6,554 nucleotides of DNA from Paludibacter sp. (GCA_018054805.1 JAGPIU010000059.1:1-6554), one strand, 5' to 3'. Positions 1 to 6,438 are shown, counted from the stretch's first letter. Numbers and translations: made by a program. The notes: generated by a model not told the origin, from the sequence alone.

Positions 1-968
1 TGCCGGTGCACGAGGACATCAAAAGGCGTACGGGCGACTACAAACTGTATATCGAAAACTACAAGCAAACCATCCGCAATCTGGCTGCCTGCGATATTCG
101 TATCGTGACTTACAACTTTATGCCGGTGCTCGACTGGACCCGCACCGATCTGGCTTACGAACTGCCCGACCGCTCGCGTGCACTTTATTTCGAGATGGCT
201 GCTTTTGTGGCTTTCGACCTTTACATTCTGAAACGTCCCGGAGCTGAGAACGACTATACTGTGGATCAGATTTCGAAGGCCAAAGCCCGTTTTGATAAAA
301 TGAGCGATAAGGAAATTGCAACCATTACGCAGAATATTATTGCAGGTTTGCCGGGCGCAGAGGAAAGCTTTAACCTTACTCAGTTTCAGGCAGCACTCGA
401 TGCTTATAAGGATATCAACGACACGGAGTTACGCAACAATCTGTTTTATTTTATCAATGAAGTGGCTTATGTGGCCGAAGAAGCGGGTGTGGTGCTGGCT
501 ATTCACCCAGACGATCCACCGCGTGCACTTTTCGGTTTGCCACGAATAGTCAGCAATGCCGATGATATCCGCAAACTGTTTAGCGCAGTGCCGCTCAAAG
601 CCAACGGACTTTGCATGTGTACAGGTTCGCTGGGCGTTTCGGCCGATAATCACATTGCTGAAATGATCCGCGAATTTGGCGACAGAATTTATTTTGCACA
701 TTTACGTGGTACCAAACGCAGTGCCGATGGCGATTTCTACGAAGCCGATCACCTCAATAGCGATGTGGATATGTACGAAGCCATGAAAGCTTTGCTGGTG
801 GTGCAATATACCTACAAACGCAATATCCCGGTACGCCCCGATCACGGTCATCAAATGCTCGACGATTTGCACAAAAAGACCAATCCGGGTTATTCAGCCA
901 TTGGTCGCCTGAAAGGACTTGCCGAGCTTCGCGGACTGGAAATGGGAATTTCGAGAACTTTGTTTTAA
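1..968 (+). CDS. uxuA: Mannonate dehydratase UxuA, 5'-truncated by the window edge
   Basis: The enzyme dehydrates D-mannonate to 2-dehydro-3-deoxy-D-gluconate (KDG) in the cytosol, a step of hexuronate breakdown; it is a metal-dependent (Fe/Mn) TIM-barrel enzyme. The frame is already open at base 3 (Pro) and reads PVHEDIK, an internal UxuA motif, so GTG at 6 is not the start and roughly 70 N-terminal residues are missing (family about 390 aa, 320 seen from base 6). Counting that Val as residue 1, the metal-site motifs are all present: IHPDDPP with H167, CTGSLG with C205, HLRG with H232 and RPDHGHQ with D279, matching the His/Cys/His/Asp ligand set of the family. The C-terminus ([11 protein letters not shown], then TAA) looks intact. 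The next gene, a sugar kinase likely to use its product, follows after 80 bases on the same strand, so an operon is likely. UxuA identity is very secure. Confidence 0.96.
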   Translation, partial: PVHEDIKRRTGDYKLYIENYKQTIRNLAACDIRIVTYNFMPVLDWTRTDLAYELPDRSRALYFEMAAFVAFDLYILKRPGAENDYTVDQISKAKARFDKMSDKEIATITQNIIAGLPGAEESFNLTQFQAALDAYKDINDTELRNNLFYFINEVAYVAEEAGVVLAIHPDDPPRALFGLPRIVSNADDIRKLFSAVPLKANGLCMCTGSLGVSADNHIAEMIREFGDRIYFAHLRGTKRSADGDFYEADHLNSDVDMYEAMKALLVVQYTYKRNIPVRPDHGHQMLDDLHKKTNPGYSAIGRLKGLAELRGLEMGISRTLF

Positions 969-1008
969 ATCAGTTTCGCTATAAATACAACTAATGGTTC
1001 ACATTTCA

Positions 1009-1039
1009 ATTGTAAGTTGTAAATGAATAAATTGTAAAT
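1009..1039 (+). repeat. Leader repeat upstream of the kinase gene (gtaaat family, copy 1)
   Basis: This AT-rich segment ends 9 bases before the kinase ATG. It matches 27 of 31 positions of bases 2533-2563, which end 8 bases before the ATG of the LarA homologue; the shared core is gtaaatgaataaat. Two unrelated genes therefore carry nearly the same leader at nearly the same distance from the start codon. A weak local inverted repeat is also present (tacaact at 986-992, agttgta at 1015-1021). No Shine-Dalgarno sequence is evident, only an A-rich stretch before the ATG, and no convincing Bacteroidota promoter (TTTG, ~20 bases, TAnnTTTG) was found in this 80-base gap. Confidence 0.7.
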
Positions 1040-1048
1040 TAAAAAGAT

Positions 1049-2125
1049 ATGATAACACTTAAATCCGATTTTAAATACTCGCTGATGGTAGCCACCAGCA
1101 TGGGCATTCGCATTACGCCGGTGAACGGACAGCCGGTACACAGCAGTAAACTGTTCGAAATGCAGGCCACAAGTGCCGAAACCAATGTGGCAAGCATAGC
1201 TTCGCACTTGGGACTTCCGGTGAAAGTACTTACCACTTTTGTAAAGGACAGCCCCATTGCACAACTTATAAAAGCAGATCTTAGAGCCCGTAATATGGAA
1301 TTCGAAGGGCCTGAAGTAGCTCAGGGCGATCCGTGGGGATATCGTCATCAGTTTAATATTGCCGACAGTGGGTTCGGAACACGCGGGCCACGTGTGCTCA
1401 ACGACCGTGCCGGAGAAGTGGGACGCACGCTGAATGTGAAAGATTTCGATCTCGAAAAACTTTTCGTAAAAGAGGGCGTTCAAATATTACATCTTTCGGG
1501 GCTGATTGGAGCGCTTTCGCCCGAAACAAGTGAGTTTTGTCTGCAACTGGCTCGGTACGCAAAAAAAACAGGAACGCGCATTTCGTTCGACCTGAACTAT
1601 CGTGCTTCCTTCTGGAAAGGACGCGAAAAAGAGTTGCGGGAAATATTTACAGAAATTGCTTCTGTATCGGATATTCTGATTGGTAATGAAGAAGATTTCC
1701 AGCTTTGTCTGGGTGTTGAAGGTCCTGAAGCTGGTGGAAAAGGCATCGAAGCCGAAATTGAAGGTTTCAAAGCCATGATCAACCGTGTGAAGGCGGCTTT
1801 CCCGAATGCTTCGGTGTATGCCACCACATTGCGAGAAGTGATTAGTGTGAACGAACATATGTGGGGCGCTATTATGCTCCAAGGCGACGATTGGCAGGTG
1901 ATTATGCCACGCAAAATTAATGTGCTCGACCGTATTGGCGGAGGCGATGGATTTGTGGGCGGACTGCTTTATGCCATTCTGAAAGGCTGGCCGGCTGAAC
2001 AATGGCCACAATTCGGTTGGGCTTCGGGCGCGTTAGCCACCACATTCCTGACCGACTACGCACAACCAGCCGACGAAGAGCAGGTATGGAGCGTGTGGGG
2101 TGGAAATGCGAGAGTGAAGCGATAA
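1049..2125 (+). CDS. kdgK: PfkB-family sugar kinase, probable 2-dehydro-3-deoxygluconate kinase
   Basis: Predicted to phosphorylate KDG to KDPG with ATP, the step after UxuA; the substrate is inferred mainly from the neighbouring uxuA. The 358-residue protein is a typical length for a slightly long PfkB (ribokinase-fold) kinase. The C-terminal signature DRIGGGDGFVGG (residues 294-305) supplies the anion-hole glycines and the catalytic base D300. DLNYRASFW (181-189) corresponds to the DxNxRxxxW segment of KDG kinases, and GNEEDF (212-217) to the family N-E motif. The N-terminal half is divergent: the usual Gly-Gly before the conserved Asn-Val-Ala is Thr-Ser (T41, S42, N46), and the expected Tyr of the YDR substrate motif is Asn (N118-D-R). 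Another 2-keto-3-deoxy sugar acid or a related sugar acid is thus possible. The ATG at 1049 was chosen because it follows the leader repeat and starts the first kinase-like residues. No transmembrane or signal segments. Confidence 0.85.
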   Translation: MITLKSDFKYSLMVATSMGIRITPVNGQPVHSSKLFEMQATSAETNVASIASHLGLPVKVLTTFVKDSPIAQLIKADLRARNMEFEGPEVAQGDPWGYRHQFNIADSGFGTRGPRVLNDRAGEVGRTLNVKDFDLEKLFVKEGVQILHLSGLIGALSPETSEFCLQLARYAKKTGTRISFDLNYRASFWKGREKELREIFTEIASVSDILIGNEEDFQLCLGVEGPEAGGKGIEAEIEGFKAMINRVKAAFPNASVYATTLREVISVNEHMWGAIMLQGDDWQVIMPRKINVLDRIGGGDGFVGGLLYAILKGWPAEQWPQFGWASGALATTFLTDYAQPADEEQVWSVWGGNARVKR

Positions 2126-2129
2126 ATTC

Positions 2130-2161
2130 ATTTACCATTTTTTCATTTACCATTTACTATT
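2130..2161 (+). repeat. Left arm of inverted repeat flanking the four-helix-bundle gene
   Basis: This arm starts 4 bases after the kinase stop codon (2123-2125) and ends 6 bases before the ATG at 2168. Its reverse complement matches 2532-2563 at 30 of 32 positions, the inner 20 perfectly (2142-2161 with 2532-2551). It is built from an internal tandem repeat: the 14-mer ttcatttaccattt occurs at 2127-2140 and again at 2142-2155. In a transcript the two arms would pair and place the whole small gene in a loop of about 370 nt, with the stem ending just before its start codon. Confidence 0.9.
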
Positions 2162-2167
2162 AAAGCT

Positions 2168-2536
2168 ATGACTACAGATGAGCTGAAAAAGAGGTTAAAG
2201 GTATTTGCATTGAGAATTATTAAATTATCCGAAAGTTTACCAAATACAAAAGCTGGTCAAACATTGGGTAATCAAATAATTCGCTCAGGAACATCACCTG
2301 GTGCGAATTACCGTTCAGCATGTTTAGGTAAATCCGAAAAAGATTTCCTGAATAAATTGAAAATGGTAGAAGAGGAATTAGATGAAACTCTTTACTGGTT
2401 GGAATTAATTATCGAATCAGGAATGATGAAAGAGGAATTACTAAAAGATTTAATGCATGAAAATCATGAATTATTGAAAATTATTGTAAGCTCAATTACA
2501 ACGACAAAGAAGAAGTTGAATTCAGCTAATAAATAG
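2168..2536 (+). CDS. Four-helix-bundle protein (23S rRNA intervening-sequence / Avd-like family)
   Basis: A 122-residue protein of the family first found encoded inside 23S rRNA intervening sequences (Pfam 23S_rRNA_IVP), now common as stand-alone genes in Bacteroidota. It is distantly related to Avd, the accessory protein of diversity-generating retroelements; family members form ring-like oligomers with a basic surface, and cellular roles are mostly unknown. Visible family marks are the GNQIIRSGTSPGANYRSA segment (34-51), the KDFLNKL stretch (59-65) and the E-L-D-E-T-L-Y-W-L-E run (70-79). Predicted helices are roughly 4-23, 31-54, 56-83 and 89-118. It is Lys-rich and visibly more AT-rich than its metabolic neighbours, which suggests separate acquisition. 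It is bracketed by a 32-bp inverted repeat: one arm ends 6 bases before the ATG, while the other begins in the last sense codon and contains the TAG stop. No reverse transcriptase or template repeat is nearby, so a DGR role is not supported. Confidence 0.93.
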   Translation: MTTDELKKRLKVFALRIIKLSESLPNTKAGQTLGNQIIRSGTSPGANYRSACLGKSEKDFLNKLKMVEEELDETLYWLELIIESGMMKEELLKDLMHENHELLKIIVSSITTTKKKLNSANK

Positions 2537-2563
2537 TAAATGGTAAATGAATAAATAGTAAAT
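2532..2563 (+). repeat. Right arm of inverted repeat, overlapping the stop codon of the four-helix-bundle gene
   Basis: Complementary to 2130-2161 (30/32, mismatches only at 2552 and 2557). It contains the TAG stop (2534-2536) and ends 8 bases before the ATG of the LarA homologue, so it is also that gene's leader. It additionally resembles the kinase leader at 1009-1039 (27/31). Pairing with the left arm could affect access to the downstream start codon. Confidence 0.9.
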
Positions 2564-2571
2564 ATAAAATT

Positions 2572-3861
2572 ATGATTTATTTTGAAAGTGGTTCAATTTA
2601 TCAGGAGTTTTCTTCCGATGATCTGAAAAAAGGTCTTTTTGAAGCTTTGGAGAAAATGGGAAAGAAGCACAAGGTGCTTGCTATTCCGCCTGACTATACA
2701 CGTTTGCCGAGCAGGGCAGGGGAGTTAACCGAATATGCATGGCAGTTTTACGGCGATGCAATGACCGATGTGCTTCCGGCGCTGGGGACGCATTCGCCCA
2801 TGACGCCGCATCAGATTGAACATATGTTTGGTACGTTGCCTGCTTCGCTTATTCGTGAACACGACTGGCGCAACGATGTGGTGACGCTCGGACAAGTGCC
2901 TGCTGAGTTTGTAAAGGAAGTTTCCGAAGGTGCTGTGGAATTCTCGTGGCCTGCACAGGTGAATAAGCTTTTGATTGATGGAAAATTTGACTTAATTTTG
3001 TCGATCGGACAGGTAGTGCCGCACGAAGTGGTGGGAATGGCCAACTACAATAAGAATATCTTTGTGGGAACAGGTGGCTCGGAAGGTATCAATAAAAGTC
3101 ATTTTGTGGGTGCAGCCTATGGCATGGAGCGAATGATGGGACATGCTGATACGCCTGTGCGACGCATTTTTAATTATGCTTCGGATCATTTTGCAGGTCA
3201 TTTACCCATTGTGTATGTGCAGACTGTGGTGGGACTCGACAAAACCGACGGAAAAGTAAAATGTCGCGGACTTTTTGTGGGCGACGATTATTCAGTTTTC
3301 GATAAAGCGGCTAAACTGGCACTCGAAGTGAATTTCGATTTGCTCGACCGACCGCTGAAAAAAGTAGTGGTGTATCTCGATCCTACCGAGTTTAAAAGCA
3401 CCTGGCTGGGCAATAAATCCATTTACCGCACCCGCATGGCCATCGACGATGGTGGTGAACTGATAGTGATTGCCCCTGCGCTTAAGGAATTTGGCGAAGA
3501 CAGGGAAATTGATCGGTTGATCAGAAAATACGGCTATTTTGGAACGCCTCAAACCCTGAAAGCCTGTGACGAAAACGAAGAGTTACGTCGGAATCTCGGA
3601 GCTGCGGCGCATCTTATTCACGGTTCGTCCGAAGGGCGTTTCAGCGTGACTTATTGTCCGGGAAAAGGAGCAGAGAACCTGACACAGGCCGAAATTGAAA
3701 GTGTGGGCTTTGCCTATGCCGATATTGAGGAAGTAACTGCACGCTACAATCCCGAAGTGCTGAAGGATGGTTTCAATATCATGCCCGATGGTGAGGAGAT
3801 TTTCTATATTTCGAATCCTGCGCTGGGCTTGTGGGCATACAGGGAGAGATTTAAATATTGA
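2572..3861 (+). CDS. LarA-family nickel-dependent 2-hydroxyacid racemase/epimerase homologue (DUF2088)
   Basis: A cytosolic 429-residue protein of the lactate racemase superfamily, which inverts the C2 carbon of 2-hydroxyacids by hydride transfer to a covalently bound nickel-pincer nucleotide (NPN). The landmarks of Lactiplantibacillus LarA are visible: DYTRLPS (D41, R44) for the D72 region, GTHSPMT (H74) for H108, and VVPHEVVGMANYNK with H151 (catalytic H174) and K161 (the NPN-binding K184). H177 in NKSH matches the nickel ligand H200. The H-to-K spacing of 10 and K-to-H spacing of 16 equal those of LarA. K282 in GNKSIYRT probably matches the substrate-contacting K298. The protein should therefore be active if the cell makes NPN (LarB, LarC, LarE), whose genes are not in the window. 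LarA homologues act on lactate, malate, phenyllactate and aldonates; placement after uxuA and a KDG-kinase-like gene favours an aldonate, e.g. gluconate/mannonate interconversion. That substrate is inference. ATG at 2572 directly follows the leader repeat. Confidence 0.88.
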   Translation: MIYFESGSIYQEFSSDDLKKGLFEALEKMGKKHKVLAIPPDYTRLPSRAGELTEYAWQFYGDAMTDVLPALGTHSPMTPHQIEHMFGTLPASLIREHDWRNDVVTLGQVPAEFVKEVSEGAVEFSWPAQVNKLLIDGKFDLILSIGQVVPHEVVGMANYNKNIFVGTGGSEGINKSHFVGAAYGMERMMGHADTPVRRIFNYASDHFAGHLPIVYVQTVVGLDKTDGKVKCRGLFVGDDYSVFDKAAKLALEVNFDLLDRPLKKVVVYLDPTEFKSTWLGNKSIYRTRMAIDDGGELIVIAPALKEFGEDREIDRLIRKYGYFGTPQTLKACDENEELRRNLGAAAHLIHGSSEGRFSVTYCPGKGAENLTQAEIESVGFAYADIEEVTARYNPEVLKDGFNIMPDGEEIFYISNPALGLWAYRERFKY

Positions 3862-3863
3862 AG

Positions 3864-3980
3864 AACCCCAAACCCCTAAAGGGGCTTTAAGAGGCGGTTT
3901 CTTGTTTTTGGAAAGGGTTTAAAAAATAATTATTAAAAACAATACTAACATCTCTCACTCCCCTTTAGGGGTTGGGGGTT
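3864..3980 (+). repeat. Inverted repeat pair (cccctaaagggg type) filling the gap before the oxidoreductase gene
   Basis: Arms at 3864-3884 and 3960-3980 are 21 bases each and complementary at 20 positions, separated by 75 AT-rich bases. The left arm begins 2 bases after the LarA-homologue stop (3859-3861); the right arm ends 16 bases before the oxidoreductase ATG. Each arm also contains a small self-complementary hairpin (CCCC-TAAA-GGGG and CCCC-TTTA-GGGG). A T-rich stretch (3898-3909) follows the left arm, so weak termination is conceivable but not convincing. The gap (3862-3996) shows no gene. Repeats built on cccctaaagggg are common between genes in Bacteroidota. Confidence 0.85.
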
Positions 3981-3996
3981 GTTCCGGGGGTTATTT

Positions 3997-4995
3997 ATGA
4001 AAAACATTCGCTGGGGAATAATAGGATGCGGAAATGTGACGGAGCTCAAAAGCGGTCCGGCTTTTCAGAAAGTACCGGGTTCGGAACTTGTGTCTGTCAT
4101 GCGTCGCAATGCCGCGCTGGCCGCCGATTATGCGCAGAGGCATGGTGTCGCACGTTGGTATGCAGATGCGTCGGCGTTGATAAATGACCCTGAAGTAAAT
4201 GCTGTGTACATTGCCACTCCGCCTGATACGCATGCTTTGTATGCCATTCAGGCCATGAAAGCCGGAAAACCCGTGTATGTGGAAAAACCCATGGCGCGGA
4301 CTTTTGCCGAATGTGAGGAAATGATTCGTGTATCAGAACAAACCGGTCAGCCGCTTTATGTGGCGTATTACCGACGGACGTTGCCCGGATTTCTGAAAGT
4401 AAAGGAAATGATTGAAGGAGCAGAAATTGGCCGTGTGTTAACAGTGAATATGAGGCTTCATAAAGCTTTCGGGGAGCGCGACCGTTTTCCTGAAAAACAA
4501 AGCTGGCATGTAAAACCGCTTATCTCCGGTGCAGGACATTTCTACGATCTGGCCTCGCACCAGTTCGATTATCTCGATTTTTTGTTTGGTCCTGTGACAG
4601 CAGTAAAAGGTGAAGCGCGAAATGTGGCAGGTTTCTACGAAGCCGAAGATACAGTTTCGGCTGTCTATGCTTTTGAAAATGGAGTAACTGGCACCGGAAG
4701 CTGGAGCTTTGTGGTGGACAAAGGTGCAGAGGAGGATGTGATTGAAATCACCGGAACCGAAGGCAAAATTGAGTTGTCGTGTTTCGACAAAAAGCCTATG
4801 ACGCTGATAAAAGGAACGGAAGTAATTTCTATGGAATTTCAGAATCCGGAAAATATCTCATTTAATCTGGTGGAGCAAGTGACGCATGCTTTGCAGGGAA
4901 CAGCGGAATGTGTAAGCACCATGTATTCCGCTGCACGAACAAGTTGGGTTTTGGAAGAAATTGTAAAGGATTATTATGCGAATAAGAATAAATAA
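3997..4995 (+). CDS. Gfo/Idh/MocA family NAD(P)-dependent oxidoreductase
   Basis: A 332-residue soluble two-domain dehydrogenase that normally oxidises or reduces a sugar, inositol or related polyol. The N-terminal Rossmann fold starts at once: WGIIGCGNVTE (residues 6-16) is the GxGxx dinucleotide loop, ATPPDTH (73-79) closes the fold, and VEKPMA (95-100) is the family EKP motif with K97 as likely catalytic lysine. The C-terminal domain carries SGAGHFYDLASHQFDYL (177-193), the GGxxxDxxxH-type active-site segment with H181, D184 and H188. There is no signal peptide, unlike the secreted members common in Bacteroidota, so it acts in the cytosol. ATG 3997 was preferred over the in-frame TTG at 3979 because MKNIRWGIIG is a typical family N-terminus and the TTG overlaps the repeat arm. 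GGGGG six bases upstream might serve as a ribosome contact. The substrate cannot be told; it may be unrelated to the uxuA block since a repeat-filled gap separates them. Confidence 0.93.
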   Translation: MKNIRWGIIGCGNVTELKSGPAFQKVPGSELVSVMRRNAALAADYAQRHGVARWYADASALINDPEVNAVYIATPPDTHALYAIQAMKAGKPVYVEKPMARTFAECEEMIRVSEQTGQPLYVAYYRRTLPGFLKVKEMIEGAEIGRVLTVNMRLHKAFGERDRFPEKQSWHVKPLISGAGHFYDLASHQFDYLDFLFGPVTAVKGEARNVAGFYEAEDTVSAVYAFENGVTGTGSWSFVVDKGAEEDVIEITGTEGKIELSCFDKKPMTLIKGTEVISMEFQNPENISFNLVEQVTHALQGTAECVSTMYSAARTSWVLEEIVKDYYANKNK

Positions 4996-5052
4996 TCTTA
5001 TTGCACGCAAAGACGCTAAGTCGCAAAGAAAACAGAAAAGTTTTATTTCTAA

Positions 5053-5211
5053 CACAGTAGAACACATAGAAATTATGGAGGAAAAAGACTTAGTTCACAT
5101 AGAAAAAGTATCTGACGATACTTTTATAGCTCTGAAATTATCCCGTTTTTGGGATAATACTATGTGTTCCTTGTCTTTGCTTTTACTCTAAAAACTACTG
5201 TGAACTATGTG
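5053..5211 (+). repeat. Inverted copies of cacatag / cacagtag motifs upstream of pdxB
   Basis: The heptamer cacatag occurs at 5063-5069 and 5096-5102, and its complement ctatgtg at 5160-5166 and 5205-5211. The octamer cacagtag (5053-5060) is perfectly complementary to ctactgtg (5195-5202). The composite ctactgtg-aa-ctatgtg at 5195-5211 reappears in the same orientation after pdxB at 6483-6499 (15 of 17), so the gene is flanked by the same repeat family on both sides. Confidence 0.75.
5084..5178 (+). other. Possible structured RNA or cruciform element: three-way junction of stems
   Basis: Nested complementary segments are visible. The outer stem pairs aaagac (5084-5089) with gtcttt (5173-5178) and, after a mismatched internal loop, cacatag (5096-5102) with ctatgtg (5160-5166). 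Enclosed are two perfect hairpins: aaaagtatc/gatactttt (5104-5112 with 5117-5125, loop tgac) and attatccc/gggataat (5137-5144 with 5151-5158, loop gttttt). The whole could be a transcribed leader structure, a miniature inverted-repeat element, or an operator region for pdxB. Which of these applies cannot be told from sequence alone. Confidence 0.45.
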
Positions 5212-5310
5212 ATGAAAATCATATCAATATCAATTATTAGTCACTTAATAAATGTAATTTTTTAGAATTAGCGTCTTAGCGACTTTGCGAGAGCTATAAG
5301 TTTATATTTT

Positions 5311-6438
5311 ATGAAAATAATTATCGACGATAAAATTCCGTATATACGTGGAGCCTTTGAGCCGGTGGCCGAGGTGGTTTATTTACCCGGAGCCAAAACC
5401 ACACCCGATGTGGTGAAGGATGCTGACGCTATTGTAACCCGTACGCGCACCATTTGCAATGAACTATTGCTGAAAGACAGCAGCGTGAAATTTATTGCCA
5501 CTGCCACCATTGGCTACGACCATATCGACACGGATTACTGCGATTCTGCCGGCATACGTTGGACAAATGCACCGGGTTGTAATTCAAAATCGGTGGAGCA
5601 ATACATTGCTTCTACGCTTATGGTGCTGGCTGAAACCAAAGGCTGGAATCTGACAGAAAAGACCATTGGTGTGGTGGGTGTCGGAAATGTGGGAAGTAAG
5701 GTGGCCCGGGTGTGCGAAATTCTCGGAATGCGTGTGTTGCTCAACGACCCTCCGCGCGAACGTGCCGAAGGAAGTGACGGTTTTGTGAGTTTGCAAACCA
5801 TTCAGCACGAAGCAGATATCATTACATTGCATGTGCCTCTGAATATGAAAGGCGAAGATGCAACTTATCATTTGGCCAACGATACATTCCTGAATGCACT
5901 GGTTAAAAAGCCTGTATTGATTAATTCATGCCGCGGTGAAGTGACCGAAACGCAAGCGGTGAAACGTGCGCTCGACGAGGGGCTGATCTCTGATTTTGTA
6001 TGCGATTGCTGGGAAAATGAACCGGATTTAGACCTGGATTTGCTTGCCAAAACATGCATTGCTACTCCACATATTGCAGGTTACTCCAAAGATGGAAAAG
6101 CCACCGGCACATTGATGAGCGTGCAGGCAATTAACGCTTTTTTTGGCTTAGGACTGAACAATTGGCAGCCTTCAGGGGTTGAATTACCGTCGAATCCTAT
6201 GATTGAAATTGATGGAACCGGATTGTCGGAACAACAGATTATTGCCAAAGCCATTTTGCATACTTACGATATTCGCAACGATGATGCAGCCTTTCGTAAA
6301 AATACTGTACTTTTTGAGCAACTGCGTGGCGATTATCCTACCCGCAGAGAATTTCCGGCATTTACAATAAAAACAAAAAACGTTGATGCTGAAACGGTTG
6401 CTAAATTAAAGTCGTTAGGTTTTGTATTAACCACATAG
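5311..6438 (+). CDS. pdxB: Erythronate-4-phosphate dehydrogenase PdxB
   Basis: Catalyses the second step of DXP-dependent pyridoxal 5'-phosphate synthesis, oxidising 4-phospho-D-erythronate to 3-hydroxy-2-oxo-4-phosphobutanoate with tightly held NAD; cytosolic, dimeric. The 375 residues match the family (about 380). Visible parts are the N-terminal substrate domain with TATIGYDHID (64-73) and APGCNSKSVEQYI (87-99); the Rossmann motif GVVGVGNVGSKVA (120-132, GxGxxG at 123-128) with D146 after the second strand; and the D-2-hydroxyacid dehydrogenase triad R208 (NSCRGE), E237 (CWENEP) and H254 (TPHIAG), at the positions known for PdxB. The extra C-terminal dimerisation domain (about 285-375) separates PdxB from other 2-hydroxyacid dehydrogenases. 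ATG 5311 begins the expected MKIIIDDKIPY. The TAG stop (6436-6438) is formed by the first cacatag unit of the downstream repeat, so the C-terminal LTT is partly repeat-encoded. No other B6 gene is in the window. Confidence 0.96.
   Translation: MKIIIDDKIPYIRGAFEPVAEVVYLPGAKTTPDVVKDADAIVTRTRTICNELLLKDSSVKFIATATIGYDHIDTDYCDSAGIRWTNAPGCNSKSVEQYIASTLMVLAETKGWNLTEKTIGVVGVGNVGSKVARVCEILGMRVLLNDPPRERAEGSDGFVSLQTIQHEADIITLHVPLNMKGEDATYHLANDTFLNALVKKPVLINSCRGEVTETQAVKRALDEGLISDFVCDCWENEPDLDLDLLAKTCIATPHIAGYSKDGKATGTLMSVQAINAFFGLGLNNWQPSGVELPSNPMIEIDGTGLSEQQIIAKAILHTYDIRNDDAAFRKNTVLFEQLRGDYPTRREFPAFTIKTKNVDAETVAKLKSLGFVLTT

Larger units (their letters stand above)
5006..5289 (+). repeat. Outer inverted repeat pair (cgcaaagacgctaag type) spanning the oxidoreductase-pdxB gap
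   Basis: Bases 5006-5024 and 5271-5289 are complementary at 17 of 19 positions. The left arm begins 10 bases after the oxidoreductase stop, the right arm ends 21 bases before the pdxB ATG, so the pair brackets almost the whole 315-base gap. Inside lie the cacatag repeats and the hairpin cluster described separately; 5212-5270 is plain AT-rich sequence. Left-arm sequence of the cgcaaag type is a familiar intergenic repeat in bacterial genomes. The short reading frame across the arm (ARKDAKSQRK) is repeat-derived and not called as a gene. Confidence 0.8.

Noticed and set aside
6..968. GTG at base 6 as the uxuA start
   Set aside because: The frame continues upstream to the window edge (Pro at 3-5) and PVHEDIK is an internal motif; about 70 residues of the family lie upstream.
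965..1483. Long antisense open frames, e.g. opposite the kinase (965-1483, 1487-2011)
   Set aside because: They lie opposite well-supported genes, are rich in His/Cys/Ser as expected of shadow frames, and show no motifs.
2168..2536. Four-helix-bundle protein as the Avd of a diversity-generating retroelement
   Set aside because: No reverse transcriptase, template repeat or variable-repeat target was found in the window.
3864..3910. Intrinsic terminator after the LarA homologue
   Set aside because: The local hairpin has only 4 bp plus a bulged extension and the T-rich stretch starts about 14 bases later; the pairing with 3960-3980 explains the sequence better.
3979..3996. TTG at 3979 as the oxidoreductase start
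   Set aside because: It overlaps the repeat arm and would add MFRGLF before the typical MKNIRWGIIG N-terminus; ATG 3997 fits the family better.
4976..5191. A 71-residue open frame overlapping the end of the oxidoreductase gene, and its inner ATG at 5075 giving 38 residues
   Set aside because: It runs through the cgcaaag and cacatag repeats and the hairpin cluster, overlaps the previous gene, and resembles no family known to me; it looks repeat-derived.
5284..5304. Bacteroidota sigma-ABfA type promoter before pdxB (TTTG at 5284, taagttta at 5297)
   Set aside because: The spacing of 9 bases is far short of the usual 19-21 and the -7 box is imperfect.
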